The notes: generated by a model not told the origin, from the letters alone. A stretch of 57,748 nt of DNA from UBA6921 sp031363085 (GCA_031363085.1 JANLTU010000183.1:1-57748), one strand, 5' to 3'. Numbered from the stretch's first letter, positions 15,671 to 24,478 are shown. Made by a program: numbers and translations.

Positions 15671-16753
15671 CTATAGCTCGTGCTCCAGTGACGCCGCTTT
15701 CACGTACGCATACACGCGTTGGCCAACGCTGAGATTTAACACCGCCAGCGATTTACGCGTAATGCTCGCCAGCAGCGGTGCGCCGACGTCGAGTTTCACC
15801 AGCACGGCGGCACTGTCGGTGGCGTGTTCGCCGATCTCAACTACGACTGCGGCAAGGATGTTGAGCACGCTGAACGGCACACTCACCGGCTGCAGCGCAA
15901 TGCTGACGTTGCGCGCGGCGATGAACACGCGCTGCGGCTGGTCGATGGCCACGTTGCGCTGCGGCACCCACAGTGCCTGCTCATGACAATTCATCCGCGT
16001 CAGGCCGTGCTCGGCTTCGTGTGCCGCCACGCGCGCGTCCAAGACGCTGCCGGCGGTGTCGCCAAAGTAACCGAGCAACGGCAATTGCGTCAGCACGTTA
16101 TTGATGGCCCCGGCGGCGACCACCGCGCCGTGGTCCAGCAGTAGCAGGCTGTCGGCCACTTGCTGCAACTCCTGCAAGCTGTGACTGACCAACAGCACCG
16201 GAACGCCGAACTCCACCGCTACGCGGCGTATGAACGGCAGAATCTCGCGCTTGCGTTTTACGTCCAGCGCGGCCAGGGGTTCGTCCATCAGCAACAAGCT
16301 GGGGCTCGACAATAACGCGCGGCCCAGAGCAATGCGTTGCTGTTCACCGGCAGACAAGCCGGGCACGCGCCGCTCCAACAGACCTGTCAAGCCCAGCACA
16401 TCGATGGCGTGTTGCCACTGCACCGGCCGACACTGCGGCGCCGCGCGCCTGTAGCCGTATTGCAGGTTCGCACGCACCGATAAATGCGGAAACAGGCGCG
16501 GTGTTTGAAACACGAACCCCACGCCGCGCCGCTGCACGCTGCAAAACAGGCCATGGTCGTCTTGCCATAACAGGTCGCCCAGCCGAATGTGTCCGCGCGC
16601 GTGCGCAAGCCCGGCCAGACAACGCAGCAAGGTGGTTTTGCCCGAGCCGGAATGACCGAACACGCCGATCACTCCGCGTGCCGGCACTTCACAACGCGCG
16701 TTGAGCGCAAAAGTTCCGTGCTGCAACTGCAAATCGAAGCGCAGCGTGCTCAT
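15671..16753 (-). CDS. modC: Molybdate ABC transporter ATP-binding protein
   Basis: A 360-residue ATPase subunit. Walker A is GHSGSGKTT (residues 33-41), the Q-loop is near residue 83 (FVFQTPRLFPHL), the signature is LSAGE (133-137, with A for the usual G) and Walker B is LLLMDEP (about 153-159). The last ~70 residues form a MOP-like molybdate-binding domain (SVPFSVLNILAAVVVEIGEH, RKSLAVLNLSVGQRV), which distinguishes ModC from other importers. ATGA overlap with modB at 16750-16753. Energises molybdate uptake at the inner membrane. Confidence 0.95.
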   Translation of the reverse strand: MSTLRFDLQLQHGTFALNARCEVPARGVIGVFGHSGSGKTTLLRCLAGLAHARGHIRLGDLLWQDDHGLFCSVQRRGVGFVFQTPRLFPHLSVRANLQYGYRRAAPQCRPVQWQHAIDVLGLTGLLERRVPGLSAGEQQRIALGRALLSSPSLLLMDEPLAALDVKRKREILPFIRRVAVEFGVPVLLVSHSLQELQQVADSLLLLDHGAVVAAGAINNVLTQLPLLGYFGDTAGSVLDARVAAHEAEHGLTRMNCHEQALWVPQRNVAIDQPQRVFIAARNVSIALQPVSVPFSVLNILAAVVVEIGEHATDSAAVLVKLDVGAPLLASITRKSLAVLNLSVGQRVYAYVKAASLEHEL

Positions 16754-17418
16754 ACCATGCGCAACCCGGCACGGCGATTGAGCGCATACACCGCCGTCAA
16801 AACCATAAATGAAAACACCAGCAAGCCGAGCGACAAGGTGTGCGCGGTGGCGTAGTCGAGCGACTCGACGTGATCGTAAATGACAATTGACAACACCTGC
16901 GTCTGGCCGGGGATATTGCCGCCGACCATGAGCACTACGCCGAATTCACCAAGCGTATGCGTGAAGCCCAAAATCGCAGCGGTGAGGTAGCCGCGCGCCG
17001 CCAGCGGCAACACCACGCTGCGAAACGCGTCCAAGCGACTGGCCCGCAAACACCAGGCCGCTTCCTGCACGTCGCGCCCCACCGCTGCAAACGCCGTTTG
17101 CAGCGGCTGCACCACGAACGGTAACGAGTAAATCACCGACGCGATCAGCAGGCCGGTGAAGGTAAAGCTCAAGGCCGCACCGCCGAGCTGTTGCCAACCC
17201 AGACCGACCCAACCGTGCGGGCCGAAGGCCAGCAACAGGTAAAACCCCAGCACCGTCGGCGGCAACACCAACGGCAACGCCACCAGCGCTTCAAGCAGCG
17301 GCTTGGCGCGCGTGCGCGTGTGCGCCAGCCACCACGAAAGCGGCGTGCCGATGACGAGCAGCACAGCGGTGGTCGCGCTCGCAAGTTGCAGGGTCAGCCA
17401 GAGCGGCGAGAGATCCAT
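16750..17418 (-). CDS. modB: Molybdate ABC transporter permease
   Basis: A 222-residue inner-membrane protein with about five membrane helices. It starts LSPLWLTLQLASATTAVLLV, has LPLVLPPTVLGFYLLL and the cytoplasmic EAA loop near FAAVGRDVQEAAWCLRASRL, followed by GFTHTLGEFGVVLMVGGNIP, a hallmark of ModB/CysT-type permeases. It begins 1 bp after modA and overlaps modC by 4 bp, so the three genes form a single operon in the order modA-modB-modC. Confidence 0.95.
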   Translation of the reverse strand: MDLSPLWLTLQLASATTAVLLVIGTPLSWWLAHTRTRAKPLLEALVALPLVLPPTVLGFYLLLAFGPHGWVGLGWQQLGGAALSFTFTGLLIASVIYSLPFVVQPLQTAFAAVGRDVQEAAWCLRASRLDAFRSVVLPLAARGYLTAAILGFTHTLGEFGVVLMVGGNIPGQTQVLSIVIYDHVESLDYATAHTLSLGLLVFSFMVLTAVYALNRRAGLRMV

Positions 17419-17419
17419 C

Positions 17420-18163
17420 TCACTCGTACCCGTCGCGCTGGATCAACGCACGCGCCGCTGCGCTGCGCAAGAAGGCGATAAATTCCTGTGCCGCACTATT
17501 ATCACGACCATGCACTAACAGCACGGCATCCTGCGTGATTGGCTGATACAAAGTGCGCGGCACCTCCCAATAGCCACCCCGCTGCTGCGGCGGCAAATCT
17601 AACACCTGCGCCAGCCCGACCAGCGCCCACAGCGCATTGCCGGTGGCCGCGAATTGCAGCGCCTGACTCACGTTCTCGCCCAGCACAATGCGGCCTTGCA
17701 ACGACTCCCACACTTGCAACGCGCGCAGTGCCTGCTCTGCGGCGCGCCCATACGGGGCATGCTTGGGATTGGCCAGCGCGATCCGCTGCGTACCACGGCG
17801 CAACGACTGAGGTGCATCGCGCGCCGCATCGGCTTGCGCACTCCACAGCACCAGCCGGCCGCGCGCATAGGTAAACTGGCTTTGCGCCACCGCCAGCCCC
17901 GACGCCACCAGCCGCGTCGGCGCATCGGTATCGGCGGACAGCAACACATCGAACGGCGCACCCGCAGTAATTTGCGCAAATAATTTACCGGTGGAACCGC
18001 TGATCACGGTCACGCGATGCGCCGTGGCTGTTTCAAATTGAGTTTGCAAGCGCGTCAGCGTGTGCGTGAAATTGGCCGCAACCGCAACGCGCACTTCCGC
18101 CGCGTTCACCCCCAGGGTGAAACACAACGCAACCACTCCAACGATTAGATGACCGCCCATCAC
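17420..18163 (-). CDS. modA: Molybdate ABC transporter periplasmic binding protein
   Basis: A 247-residue periplasmic protein with a signal peptide (LIVGVVALCFTLGVNAAEVR). The mature part begins VRVAVAANFTHTLTRLQTQF and has the ModA marks VISGSTGKLFAQITAGAPFD and VLLSADTDAPTRLVASGLA, whose Ser residues are expected to bind the oxyanion. Later, RIALANPKHAPYGRAAEQAL and ENVSQALQFAATGNALWALV match the family. It is the first gene of modABC and is divergent from the 105-aa gene at 18269; no ModE gene or clear ModE box was found in the 105-bp gap. Confidence 0.94.
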   Translation of the reverse strand: MMGGHLIVGVVALCFTLGVNAAEVRVAVAANFTHTLTRLQTQFETATAHRVTVISGSTGKLFAQITAGAPFDVLLSADTDAPTRLVASGLAVAQSQFTYARGRLVLWSAQADAARDAPQSLRRGTQRIALANPKHAPYGRAAEQALRALQVWESLQGRIVLGENVSQALQFAATGNALWALVGLAQVLDLPPQQRGGYWEVPRTLYQPITQDAVLLVHGRDNSAAQEFIAFLRSAAARALIQRDGYE

Positions 18164-18268
18164 GACCTACGTTATTCTCCGCCAGCATCAATTATGTGCC
18201 GTGCAATGTAGCGATGGACAGTGTTCGCATGCAAGCCCATCCGCATGCAACTTCAAGGAACTCCGTTT

Positions 18269-18586
18269 ATGTCAGCCAATGTCGTCGAACACCTGTGCCA
18301 AGCACTGCAAATGTCGGACGCGCGTTTTAGCAAAGCTCTGGCACTGCGCACCGGCTATGCCGCGCCCAGCCTGCGCCAGTTACGCCAATGGCGGGCGGGC
18401 GATGCTCACGTGCCGCTGTGGGTTGAGCGCGCGTGCGTCACTTGGCTGGTGGAATTATGGCAGGCGGAACGCAAGGAGTGCAGCGCGCAGCAACTGTGGC
18501 CGGTGGACCAAAAATATCTGCGCATGCTGGAAGGCTTCACAGTGGCGGATTTGATGCTGCTCGGCCAAAAGCCGCAAATTTCTTGA
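18269..18586 (+). CDS. Small protein divergent from modA, possible DNA-binding protein
   Basis: A 105-residue soluble protein with an AAGGA site ahead of ATG 18269. The stretch from LCQALQMSDARFSKALALRT to RQWRAGDAHVPLWVERACVT has the look of a helix-turn-helix with a following WxxG...VPxWV element seen in some phage-type regulators, but this is a pattern impression, not a recognised family. Its divergent position 105 bp from modA would fit a local regulator. It could as well be an unrelated hypothetical protein. Confidence 0.55.
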   Translation: MSANVVEHLCQALQMSDARFSKALALRTGYAAPSLRQLRQWRAGDAHVPLWVERACVTWLVELWQAERKECSAQQLWPVDQKYLRMLEGFTVADLMLLGQKPQIS

Positions 18587-18729
18587 GCGCAAATAATCCA
18601 CACGCGCGCTGCGAAATAATTACTTCGCGTTGATCTTGTCCAGCGCATGCCCTTTAATTACCCCCATCTTGGCCGAGAAGTTGATGGCGTGCGGCGCAGC
18701 GGAACACGCGACGAGGGACGGACTCACGC
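18587..18729. other. Gap before the propeller-KAP gene
   Basis: No gene is supported on the plus strand. A GAGGGACGGA purine-rich run (about 18713-18722) lies just before TTG 18730 and is the likely ribosome binding site of the next gene. Confidence 0.4.
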
Positions 18730-21700
18730 TTGGCATCTGCACAACCCAAATCCCGCACCGGCCAGCGCCGCTTTAAGCGCGTGCTGGTCACCATCGCGAC
18801 CAGCGCCGTCATCACGCTGGCCTTGATCGGTGCGCTGTTTCAGTCACCGCACCCCGACCCGTTCCGCGTCACGCAGTCGTGGGACGTGTTCAATCTGGAC
18901 TGGTGGCGTTATCCGGTCGAGCAGAACGCGTTCAAACGTCTGCCGGTGGTGCATGGCGATTTGAACTCGGTGTTTGTGTTGCCGGGTACACAGCAGGTGT
19001 GGGCGGTGGGCAACGGAGGGTTGATTGTTCATTCGGCGGATGGCGGGAAGACGTGGGAGCAACAGCGTCCGGCTCCGGTGCCACCGCCTGCAGCCGCAAG
19101 CCTGTTGCCCGCGCTCATCTCAACCGCACACGCGGTCGAACCGAGAGCACAACAAACTCCGGCGCAGCAGCCGCCCGATGAATTTCTGAATGCACCGAAC
19201 CCATCCATCCGCAATCAAGCCGCGCCGCTGGAGCAGGTCAAGCGCGCGCCGCCTACTGCTCGGGCGGTCGTTGAAAAACCGGCGCCCACCCCGCGAAAAG
19301 AAATAACTGCTCCTCTGAGCGGGCCCGCCAAAGGGAATTTAAATTTATCGGGGTCTGCCAATCCCCAGACTCAACAACGCCCCGAACCCACGGCGCCTTT
19401 GATCTCCCCGCCACCGGACGACGCAACCCTAGAAGACATTTTTTTCACCGACGCCAAGCACGGCTGGGCGGTGGGTGTTGAAGGTACGATTCTCGCCACT
19501 GGCGATGGTGGCCGCAGTTGGCAAGCGCAAACCAGCGACACAACCGCGCCGCTTCGCGCCGTGCATTTTACCGACGCCACTCACGGCTGGGCAGTGGGCG
19601 TTGAAGGTACAATTCTCGCCACCGGCGATGGCGGTCACAGTTGGCAAGCGCAAATCAGCGGCACGACCACGTGGCTTGACTCAGTGTATTTCGCCGACAC
19701 CAATCACGGCTGGGTGGTGGGCGATGAGGGCACGATTCTCGCCACCGGCAATGGTGGCCACAGTTGGCAAGCGCAGACCAGCGGCACGACCACGTGGCTT
19801 GATTCCGTACAGTTCACCGACGTTAATCGCGGCTGGGTGGTGGGAAGAGAAGGTATAATCCTCGCTACCGGCGATGGTGGCCGCAGTTGGCAAGCGCAAA
19901 CCAGCGGCACGACCACGTGGCTTGATTCCGTACATTTCATCGACGTCAATCGCGGCTGGGCAGTCGGAGTTGGAGGCGCAATTCTTGCCACCACCGACGG
20001 CGGCCAGAGCTGGCAAAAGCAAACCAGCAGTACGACCGCATGGCTTCGCTCCGTATACTTCACTGATGCCAATCGCGGCTGGGTGGTGGGAAGAGAAGGC
20101 GTAACTCTCGCCACCGCCGACGGCGGCAACACATGGGGGGACATCGTCCATTATCAGCGCTCCCCCGCACCGTGGGTTTACGCGCAACTCTTCCCGACGC
20201 TACTCCTCGCCGCGTGGGCGGTGCGTCGTCGACAACCGAAAGCGCAGTCGCAAGCTAACACCGGCGTTGCCGGTGTCTTCGTTTCCGACCAACCCTTGAA
20301 ACCGGGCGATGTGGATCACCTGGGCCACGGCGTGGTCGCACGCGGTCTGGCGGATTTTATTCGTCATGAAAATACCGAACCCGGCCTCACGGTGGCAGTG
20401 ACCGGTGCCTGGGGTCTGGGCAAAAGCTCCGTGATGCGTCTGCTCGAACACGCGTTGCAGTCGGCCGGATTTCGCACCGCGTGGTTCAATGCCTGGCACC
20501 ATCAGCAGGAGGGCCGCCAGCTCGCGTCGATGCTCAACGCGATTCGACGGCAGGCGATTCCGCCGGTGTATTACCCCATGGGCCTGGTCTTGCGCGTGAA
20601 GTTGTTGCTACAGCGCGGTTGGTTCTACCGAATCGTGCTGCTGTTGTTACTGACCCTCCTGGTGGTGGCGGTGTGTGACTTGAGTTTGGAAAATCAAGCG
20701 CTGCAACGCATCCAGAGCAATGCCGCCTTCTATCTGTTGGATCGCAAACCCACGGTGCTCACGCAAGCCTCGTTAAAACAAATCGAGAAAGACGCGCTAA
20801 CCGCGCCTGATGCACTCGCCTTCATGCGCGCCAACATGCTGTGGCACCCGACGCAAAACAAAGACTCCTGCTTGGCCAAGGCCGGTGCCTGCGTGTTCGA
20901 CGGTCACGAGCAACTGCTTGCATCGCTGGAACAGCAACTGCATCGCACGCTGCCTGCCGAGGAACGCCTATCAATCGCAAATGCTGCACAGCATCTCCCG
21001 CCGCCGCCCTTGCTGACGGGTCTATTAGCATTGGCCGGATTGGCAAGCGCGGTGCTGCTGGTGTTCGTCGGCAAGGGCTTGACGGTGTTCGGTTTTGACA
21101 TTTCTGGATTGCTGGGGCGTTTCGTTCCCGGCAAGAAAGCGGAGATCGGCAAAGAGGCGGTCGGCAGCTTGGAACATTTTCGCCACGAGTTCGGGCTGAT
21201 CACCAAAACTCTGCAAGGCCGGCTGGTGCTGTTCATCGACGACCTGGACCGCTGCGACTGCGCGACCGTGCGCGAGGTGTTGGATATGGTGAATTATCTG
21301 GTCAGCACCGGGTGCTGTTTCGTGGTGCTGGGCGTGGCGATGGAACACATCGAATGCTGCATTGAACCCAAGAGCACCACACTGGCACAGGACGATTACG
21401 CCAAACAGTATCTGAAGAAACTCATCAATATCGAAGTGCCGGTGCCCACGGCGCCGCTGGCGCGCAGCCGACGCATGCTCGAACAACAAGCGCTGGGGCA
21501 ACGAGTAGCGCCAGGATTTGACTGGCGGCACTGGTTCGGCATCATCCGGGCTGTGGCCATTTCGGCGGCGGTGATCTACTTCGGCTACTTGTTCAGCACA
21601 CAAATGCCTGCTCGCCCGGTGGAGTTCCATGCAGCGCAAGCCACCGAGGCAGTGGCGGCCGCGTCAAGTACGCCCCCTACACCTCCGGCGCAGACACCCA

Positions 21701-22332
21701 ATGAAAAGAATCTGCTGAATACGCGCGACACCAACGTGGGCGTGCAGGCCGCACCAGAAATGAGCCGTTGGCCGACGTTGCTGCTGGTCGCCCTCGCCAT
21801 GATTGTTGCGGTGGTGATCGCTGCGTGGTCGTTTGTGCCGCATGCACGTGTGCGCGCAATATTGGAAAAATTGTTCAAGCGCGCAAAGCTTGCTGCGGGC
21901 GGCGCCGAACGCACGTTTGACTCACACGACTTTGTGAAAGCGCTGACCGCATGGCACGACGTGATCGCATTGGGTGACCCGACACCGCGCGGCCTCAAGC
22001 GCTTTGTGAATCGGGTGCGCTTGTTCGCGATGCGCGAACAAGCGGCACGCGACGAGGGCGAAGCGCCGCTGGACGACGCGACGCTGGTGGCGTTGGCGGC
22101 ATTGCATCACTTGGACGAGCACTTCTTGGACACGATCCTCGATATGTCGGATTCGGTTTTTGCTCCTCGATCCTTTGACGATAACGCTGGCATACGGAAG
22201 GAGGCCGCCGAACATATGGCGATCCGCGAGTCGCTGATGGAACACCGTGATAGCGCCAAATTACCCTGGCCGCCAACGCCGGAACAAATCGCGCGCTTCA
22301 GCGAAATCTCCAAGGGCATTTATATTCGCTAA
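18730..22332 (+). CDS. YCF48-like propeller repeats fused to a KAP P-loop NTPase
   Basis: A 1200-residue membrane protein. A first membrane helix (residues ~19-37) is followed by one WAVGNGGLIVHSADGGKTWE blade, a Pro-rich linker (~115-230) and six near-identical 41-residue blades (about 235-480) with the HGWAVGVEGTILATGDGG core. A hydrophobic stretch near 490 leads to a KAP ATPase: Walker A GAWGLGKSS (559-567), two inserted helices (~635-655 and ~765-795) as usual in the family, and Walker B LFIDDLDRCD (Asp837/838). Two more helices lie near 940-960 and 1018-1040, and KAP-like FVKALTAWHDV and GLKRFVNRVRLF follow. The start is TTG; no ATG is available. KAP NTPases include phage-exclusion protein PifA; propellers like this bind proteins or peptides. 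Combined function is unknown. Confidence 0.85.
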   Translation: MASAQPKSRTGQRRFKRVLVTIATSAVITLALIGALFQSPHPDPFRVTQSWDVFNLDWWRYPVEQNAFKRLPVVHGDLNSVFVLPGTQQVWAVGNGGLIVHSADGGKTWEQQRPAPVPPPAAASLLPALISTAHAVEPRAQQTPAQQPPDEFLNAPNPSIRNQAAPLEQVKRAPPTARAVVEKPAPTPRKEITAPLSGPAKGNLNLSGSANPQTQQRPEPTAPLISPPPDDATLEDIFFTDAKHGWAVGVEGTILATGDGGRSWQAQTSDTTAPLRAVHFTDATHGWAVGVEGTILATGDGGHSWQAQISGTTTWLDSVYFADTNHGWVVGDEGTILATGNGGHSWQAQTSGTTTWLDSVQFTDVNRGWVVGREGIILATGDGGRSWQAQTSGTTTWLDSVHFIDVNRGWAVGVGGAILATTDGGQSWQKQTSSTTAWLRSVYFTDANRGWVVGREGVTLATADGGNTWGDIVHYQRSPAPWVYAQLFPTLLLAAWAVRRRQPKAQSQANTGVAGVFVSDQPLKPGDVDHLGHGVVARGLADFIRHENTEPGLTVAVTGAWGLGKSSVMRLLEHALQSAGFRTAWFNAWHHQQEGRQLASMLNAIRRQAIPPVYYPMGLVLRVKLLLQRGWFYRIVLLLLLTLLVVAVCDLSLENQALQRIQSNAAFYLLDRKPTVLTQASLKQIEKDALTAPDALAFMRANMLWHPTQNKDSCLAKAGACVFDGHEQLLASLEQQLHRTLPAEERLSIANAAQHLPPPPLLTGLLALAGLASAVLLVFVGKGLTVFGFDISGLLGRFVPGKKAEIGKEAVGSLEHFRHEFGLITKTLQGRLVLFIDDLDRCDCATVREVLDMVNYLVSTGCCFVVLGVAMEHIECCIEPKSTTLAQDDYAKQYLKKLINIEVPVPTAPLARSRRMLEQQALGQRVAPGFDWRHWFGIIRAVAISAAVIYFGYLFSTQMPARPVEFHAAQATEAVAAASSTPPTPPAQTPNEKNLLNTRDTNVGVQAAPEMSRWPTLLLVALAMIVAVVIAAWSFVPHARVRAILEKLFKRAKLAAGGAERTFDSHDFVKALTAWHDVIALGDPTPRGLKRFVNRVRLFAMREQAARDEGEAPLDDATLVALAALHHLDEHFLDTILDMSDSVFAPRSFDDNAGIRKEAAEHMAIRESLMEHRDSAKLPWPPTPEQIARFSEISKGIYIR
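19430..20170 (+). repeat. Six in-gene tandem repeats of exactly 123 bp
   Basis: The His/Arg-Gly-Trp codons recur at 19459, 19582, 19705, 19828, 19951 and 20074, each 123 bp (41 codons) apart without slippage. Copies 2 to 5 are almost identical at DNA level (shared SWQAQ.SGTTTWLDSV block), so they were expanded recently or are kept alike by gene conversion. Confidence 0.9.
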
Positions 22333-22336
22333 GGGG

Positions 22337-22371
22337 GTGGAGCGCTGATCACGGCTACCAGCCGCTCCCAC
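22337..22371. repeat. REP-like hairpin between convergent genes
   Basis: GTGGAGCG (22337-22344) pairs with CGCTCCCAC (22363-22371) with one bulge, and a nested GGCT/AGCC hairpin lies inside. Read on the minus strand it begins GTGGGAGCGGCT...AGCCG, which resembles the GGAGCGGC type of repetitive extragenic palindromes. It sits between the KAP gene and a convergent histidine kinase gene and may act as a bidirectional terminator. Confidence 0.5.
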
Positions 22372-22390
22372 ATAGACAAGCCGTGGGCTC

Positions 22391-23881
22391 TTAAGCAACG
22401 TTGCGGCGCCCAAGCTCCACGCACTTGGTGTCGTCTTCTTCAAGAACCTTCATCGGCAGGATAATGGTAAATGTCGCGCCCTGGCTCGGCGCACTCTTCA
22501 CGCTGATGTCGCCGCCCAGCAGATTGATGTAGTGCCGGCTGATGGCCAAGCCCAGGCCGGTGCCGCCGTATTTGCCCGCGATGGAGCCATCGCCCTGGGC
22601 AAAGGGCTGAAACACCGAACGCAGTTGTTGATCCGACATGCCGATGCCGGTGTCGCTGACCACGAAGCGGACGTGCTGCGCATCCGCGTTGGGATCATGC
22701 TCTATTTTTAATGTCAAAACCCCACGCTTGGTGAATTTGGCCGCGTTACTCAGCAGATTGAGCAGGGCTTGGCGCAATTTGGTGACATCGGAACACAGCG
22801 TGCTCACGTGTTCGCCGATGTCGACGCGCAGCAAATTATTATTGCGATCCACCAGCGGCTGCGCGGTGATGACGATGTCTTGAATCATGGTGCGCACGTC
22901 AATGGTTTCGACGTACAACTCCATTTTGCCGGCCTCGATTTTGGAGATATCCAGAATGTTGCTGATCAAGTCGAGCAGATGCTTGCCGGCGATTTTGATT
23001 TTATTCAAATCGGGAATGTTGGCCTGCTGCCCCAACTCCGCCGCTTCTTCAACTAACATGTCGCTGTAACCGATGATGGCATTGAGCGGTGTGCGTAGCT
23101 CGTGCGACATGCTGGCCAGGAACACCGATTTTGCACGCGTGGCGTTTTCGGCATCGGCCAGCGCGCTTTCAACTTTCTTTTGCTGCACCATCAAGACGTC
23201 GAGCATCTTGTTGAAGAAGCGCCCCAGCGTGCCGAATTCATCCATGCTGCTTGCGTCCAGGCGCAACGCGGTGTTGCCTTCGGACACTTGCCGGGTCGCA
23301 TCGACCAGCGCGCGCAGCGGCCGGTGCACAATGGTGCGGATGGCCCAGACCAGAAACAAACCGAAGGCTGTCAACATCGCCACAATGGTGACCAGCGTAT
23401 TTTCGCGCTGCGTCTGCACCATGACGCGAAACGGCACATGGTAGCCGGTAATTTTTAAGCTGCTGGCAACACCCGGGTGGGCGGGCAAGAGCGCCGGCAC
23501 GCTGCGCGTTAACGCTTCCAATTCCGGAGACGACGCTCCTACTACCCAATCTTCATCGTTAATGGAAACCCGCACCGCGCGGAAGTCCAGCTCCTGAGCA
23601 ATCGTCAGCACGCTGTCGCGGAAGCGCGGCTGCTCCAAAGATGGCGTAGTCAGCAATGCGTTGCTGGCGCGAAAAGCGAGCAAATCAATCTTGTCGTTAA
23701 ACTGCTTGCGTAAGGTTTGTTCGGCGCTGCTGAGATTGATGATGGCCGCAAGAACGATAATCGGCACCGTGATCCACAGCACCAACGCAGAAATACGCAC
23801 CGCAATGCTTTCCTGCCAATTCCGTTTCCAGTCATCAGCGACGGTGCTCTTGTCGGGACTGCTTAACGGAAACCGATCCAT
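22391..23881 (-). CDS. Membrane sensor histidine kinase
   Basis: A 496-residue kinase. Two membrane helices (about 30-49 and 162-182) bracket a ~110-residue periplasmic sensor, followed by a HAMP linker (RPLRALVDATRQVSEGNTAL), the dimerisation/phosphotransfer domain with His260 in ASMSHELRTPLNAIIGYSD, and an ATPase domain with N-box LLNLLSNAAKFT, G1 DTGIGM, F box and G2 GGTGLGLAIS. No receiver domain is attached, and no response regulator gene is adjacent. ATG 23881 (MDRFPLSSPDKS) gives a 19-bp overlap with the preceding small membrane protein gene; a longer frame from 23950 is possible but less likely. Confidence 0.9.
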   Translation of the reverse strand: MDRFPLSSPDKSTVADDWKRNWQESIAVRISALVLWITVPIIVLAAIINLSSAEQTLRKQFNDKIDLLAFRASNALLTTPSLEQPRFRDSVLTIAQELDFRAVRVSINDEDWVVGASSPELEALTRSVPALLPAHPGVASSLKITGYHVPFRVMVQTQRENTLVTIVAMLTAFGLFLVWAIRTIVHRPLRALVDATRQVSEGNTALRLDASSMDEFGTLGRFFNKMLDVLMVQQKKVESALADAENATRAKSVFLASMSHELRTPLNAIIGYSDMLVEEAAELGQQANIPDLNKIKIAGKHLLDLISNILDISKIEAGKMELYVETIDVRTMIQDIVITAQPLVDRNNNLLRVDIGEHVSTLCSDVTKLRQALLNLLSNAAKFTKRGVLTLKIEHDPNADAQHVRFVVSDTGIGMSDQQLRSVFQPFAQGDGSIAGKYGGTGLGLAISRHYINLLGGDISVKSAPSQGATFTIILPMKVLEEDDTKCVELGRRNVA

Positions 23882-24246
23882 CGTAACAGCGCCACCATGG
23901 GGCAGAAATTCACTAGACCAGACAGAAACAGCATCATCGCCACCAACCAACTAATGAACCAATAATCCACAGTCACTACAAAAAAAGCCGCGATCATGAC
24001 CGCCGCAAACACCAGCCGCATACCGCGTTCCGCTTCAAATATAAATCGGAACGTGGCTGGATCGCCCTGTACTTCGTGGTAGTTAGCACCGTAGCGCCAG
24101 CGCGACACCATCAGTGGTATGCGAAACCCGGTCAACGCTTCCCATAACAATACACCGACATACACGTATTGCAGTGCTTCAATATGGAGGTATAGCAGCA
24201 GTGTTAATACTGCTCCCAACACAAAACGGTAGGTGCGTTCAGTCAT
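23863..24246 (-). CDS. Inner-membrane protein with DUF2892-like C-terminus
   Basis: A 127-residue protein with three to four hydrophobic helices: RFVLGAVLTLLLYLHIEALQ, VGVLLWEALTGFRIP, LVFAAVMIAAFFVVTVDYWF and WLVAMMLFLSGLVNFCPMVA. The last one ends NFCPMVALLRWIGFR, which resembles the CPxxxLL end of the YgaP-like DUF2892 membrane domain, usually linked to rhodanese or sulfur proteins; none is attached here. ATG 24246 (MTERTYRF) was preferred over longer frames. It overlaps the start of the kinase gene, so the two are expected to be co-expressed. Confidence 0.65.
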   Translation of the reverse strand: MTERTYRFVLGAVLTLLLYLHIEALQYVYVGVLLWEALTGFRIPLMVSRWRYGANYHEVQGDPATFRFIFEAERGMRLVFAAVMIAAFFVVTVDYWFISWLVAMMLFLSGLVNFCPMVALLRWIGFR

Positions 24247-24450
24247 TATTTTGAAATCCGTAATTGCGCCGCATACCGAATTTGGATACGCCAAAACCCG
24301 TCCTGCGTGCATTGCGTTACTCCATCTTAAATTGTCGGCCGCCGGAGGAAATGCTTGATTGCGGGAGCAGAGCTCGCCGACGAATAAGCAGCGGAAATAG
24401 CAGATCGCGTGCGGCCGCTGGTCGCCGCTTTCAGCCTTGGGCAACCTTCG

Positions 24451-24478
24451 GAAAATAAAAACGGGAGCACGCGCTCCC
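24451..24478 (-). terminator. Intrinsic terminator of the ATP-grasp operon
   Basis: On the minus strand GGGAGC, a four-base loop (GCGT) and GCTCCC (24473-24478 and 24463-24468 on the plus strand) are followed by GTTTTTATTTTC. It lies directly downstream of the ATP-grasp gene that ends at 24489. Confidence 0.85.

Noticed and set aside
18164..18268. A molybdenum-cofactor riboswitch or ModE box upstream of modA
   Set aside because: The gap is only 105 bases and no ModE palindrome or riboswitch-like stem set could be recognised.
18620..18736. A 38-residue open frame on the minus strand (ends GVIKGHALDKINAK) that could be a leftover gene end before the KAP gene
   Set aside because: It overlaps the start of the KAP gene and has no ribosome binding site. 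Coding character was not convincing, so it is left out although a gene remnant is possible.
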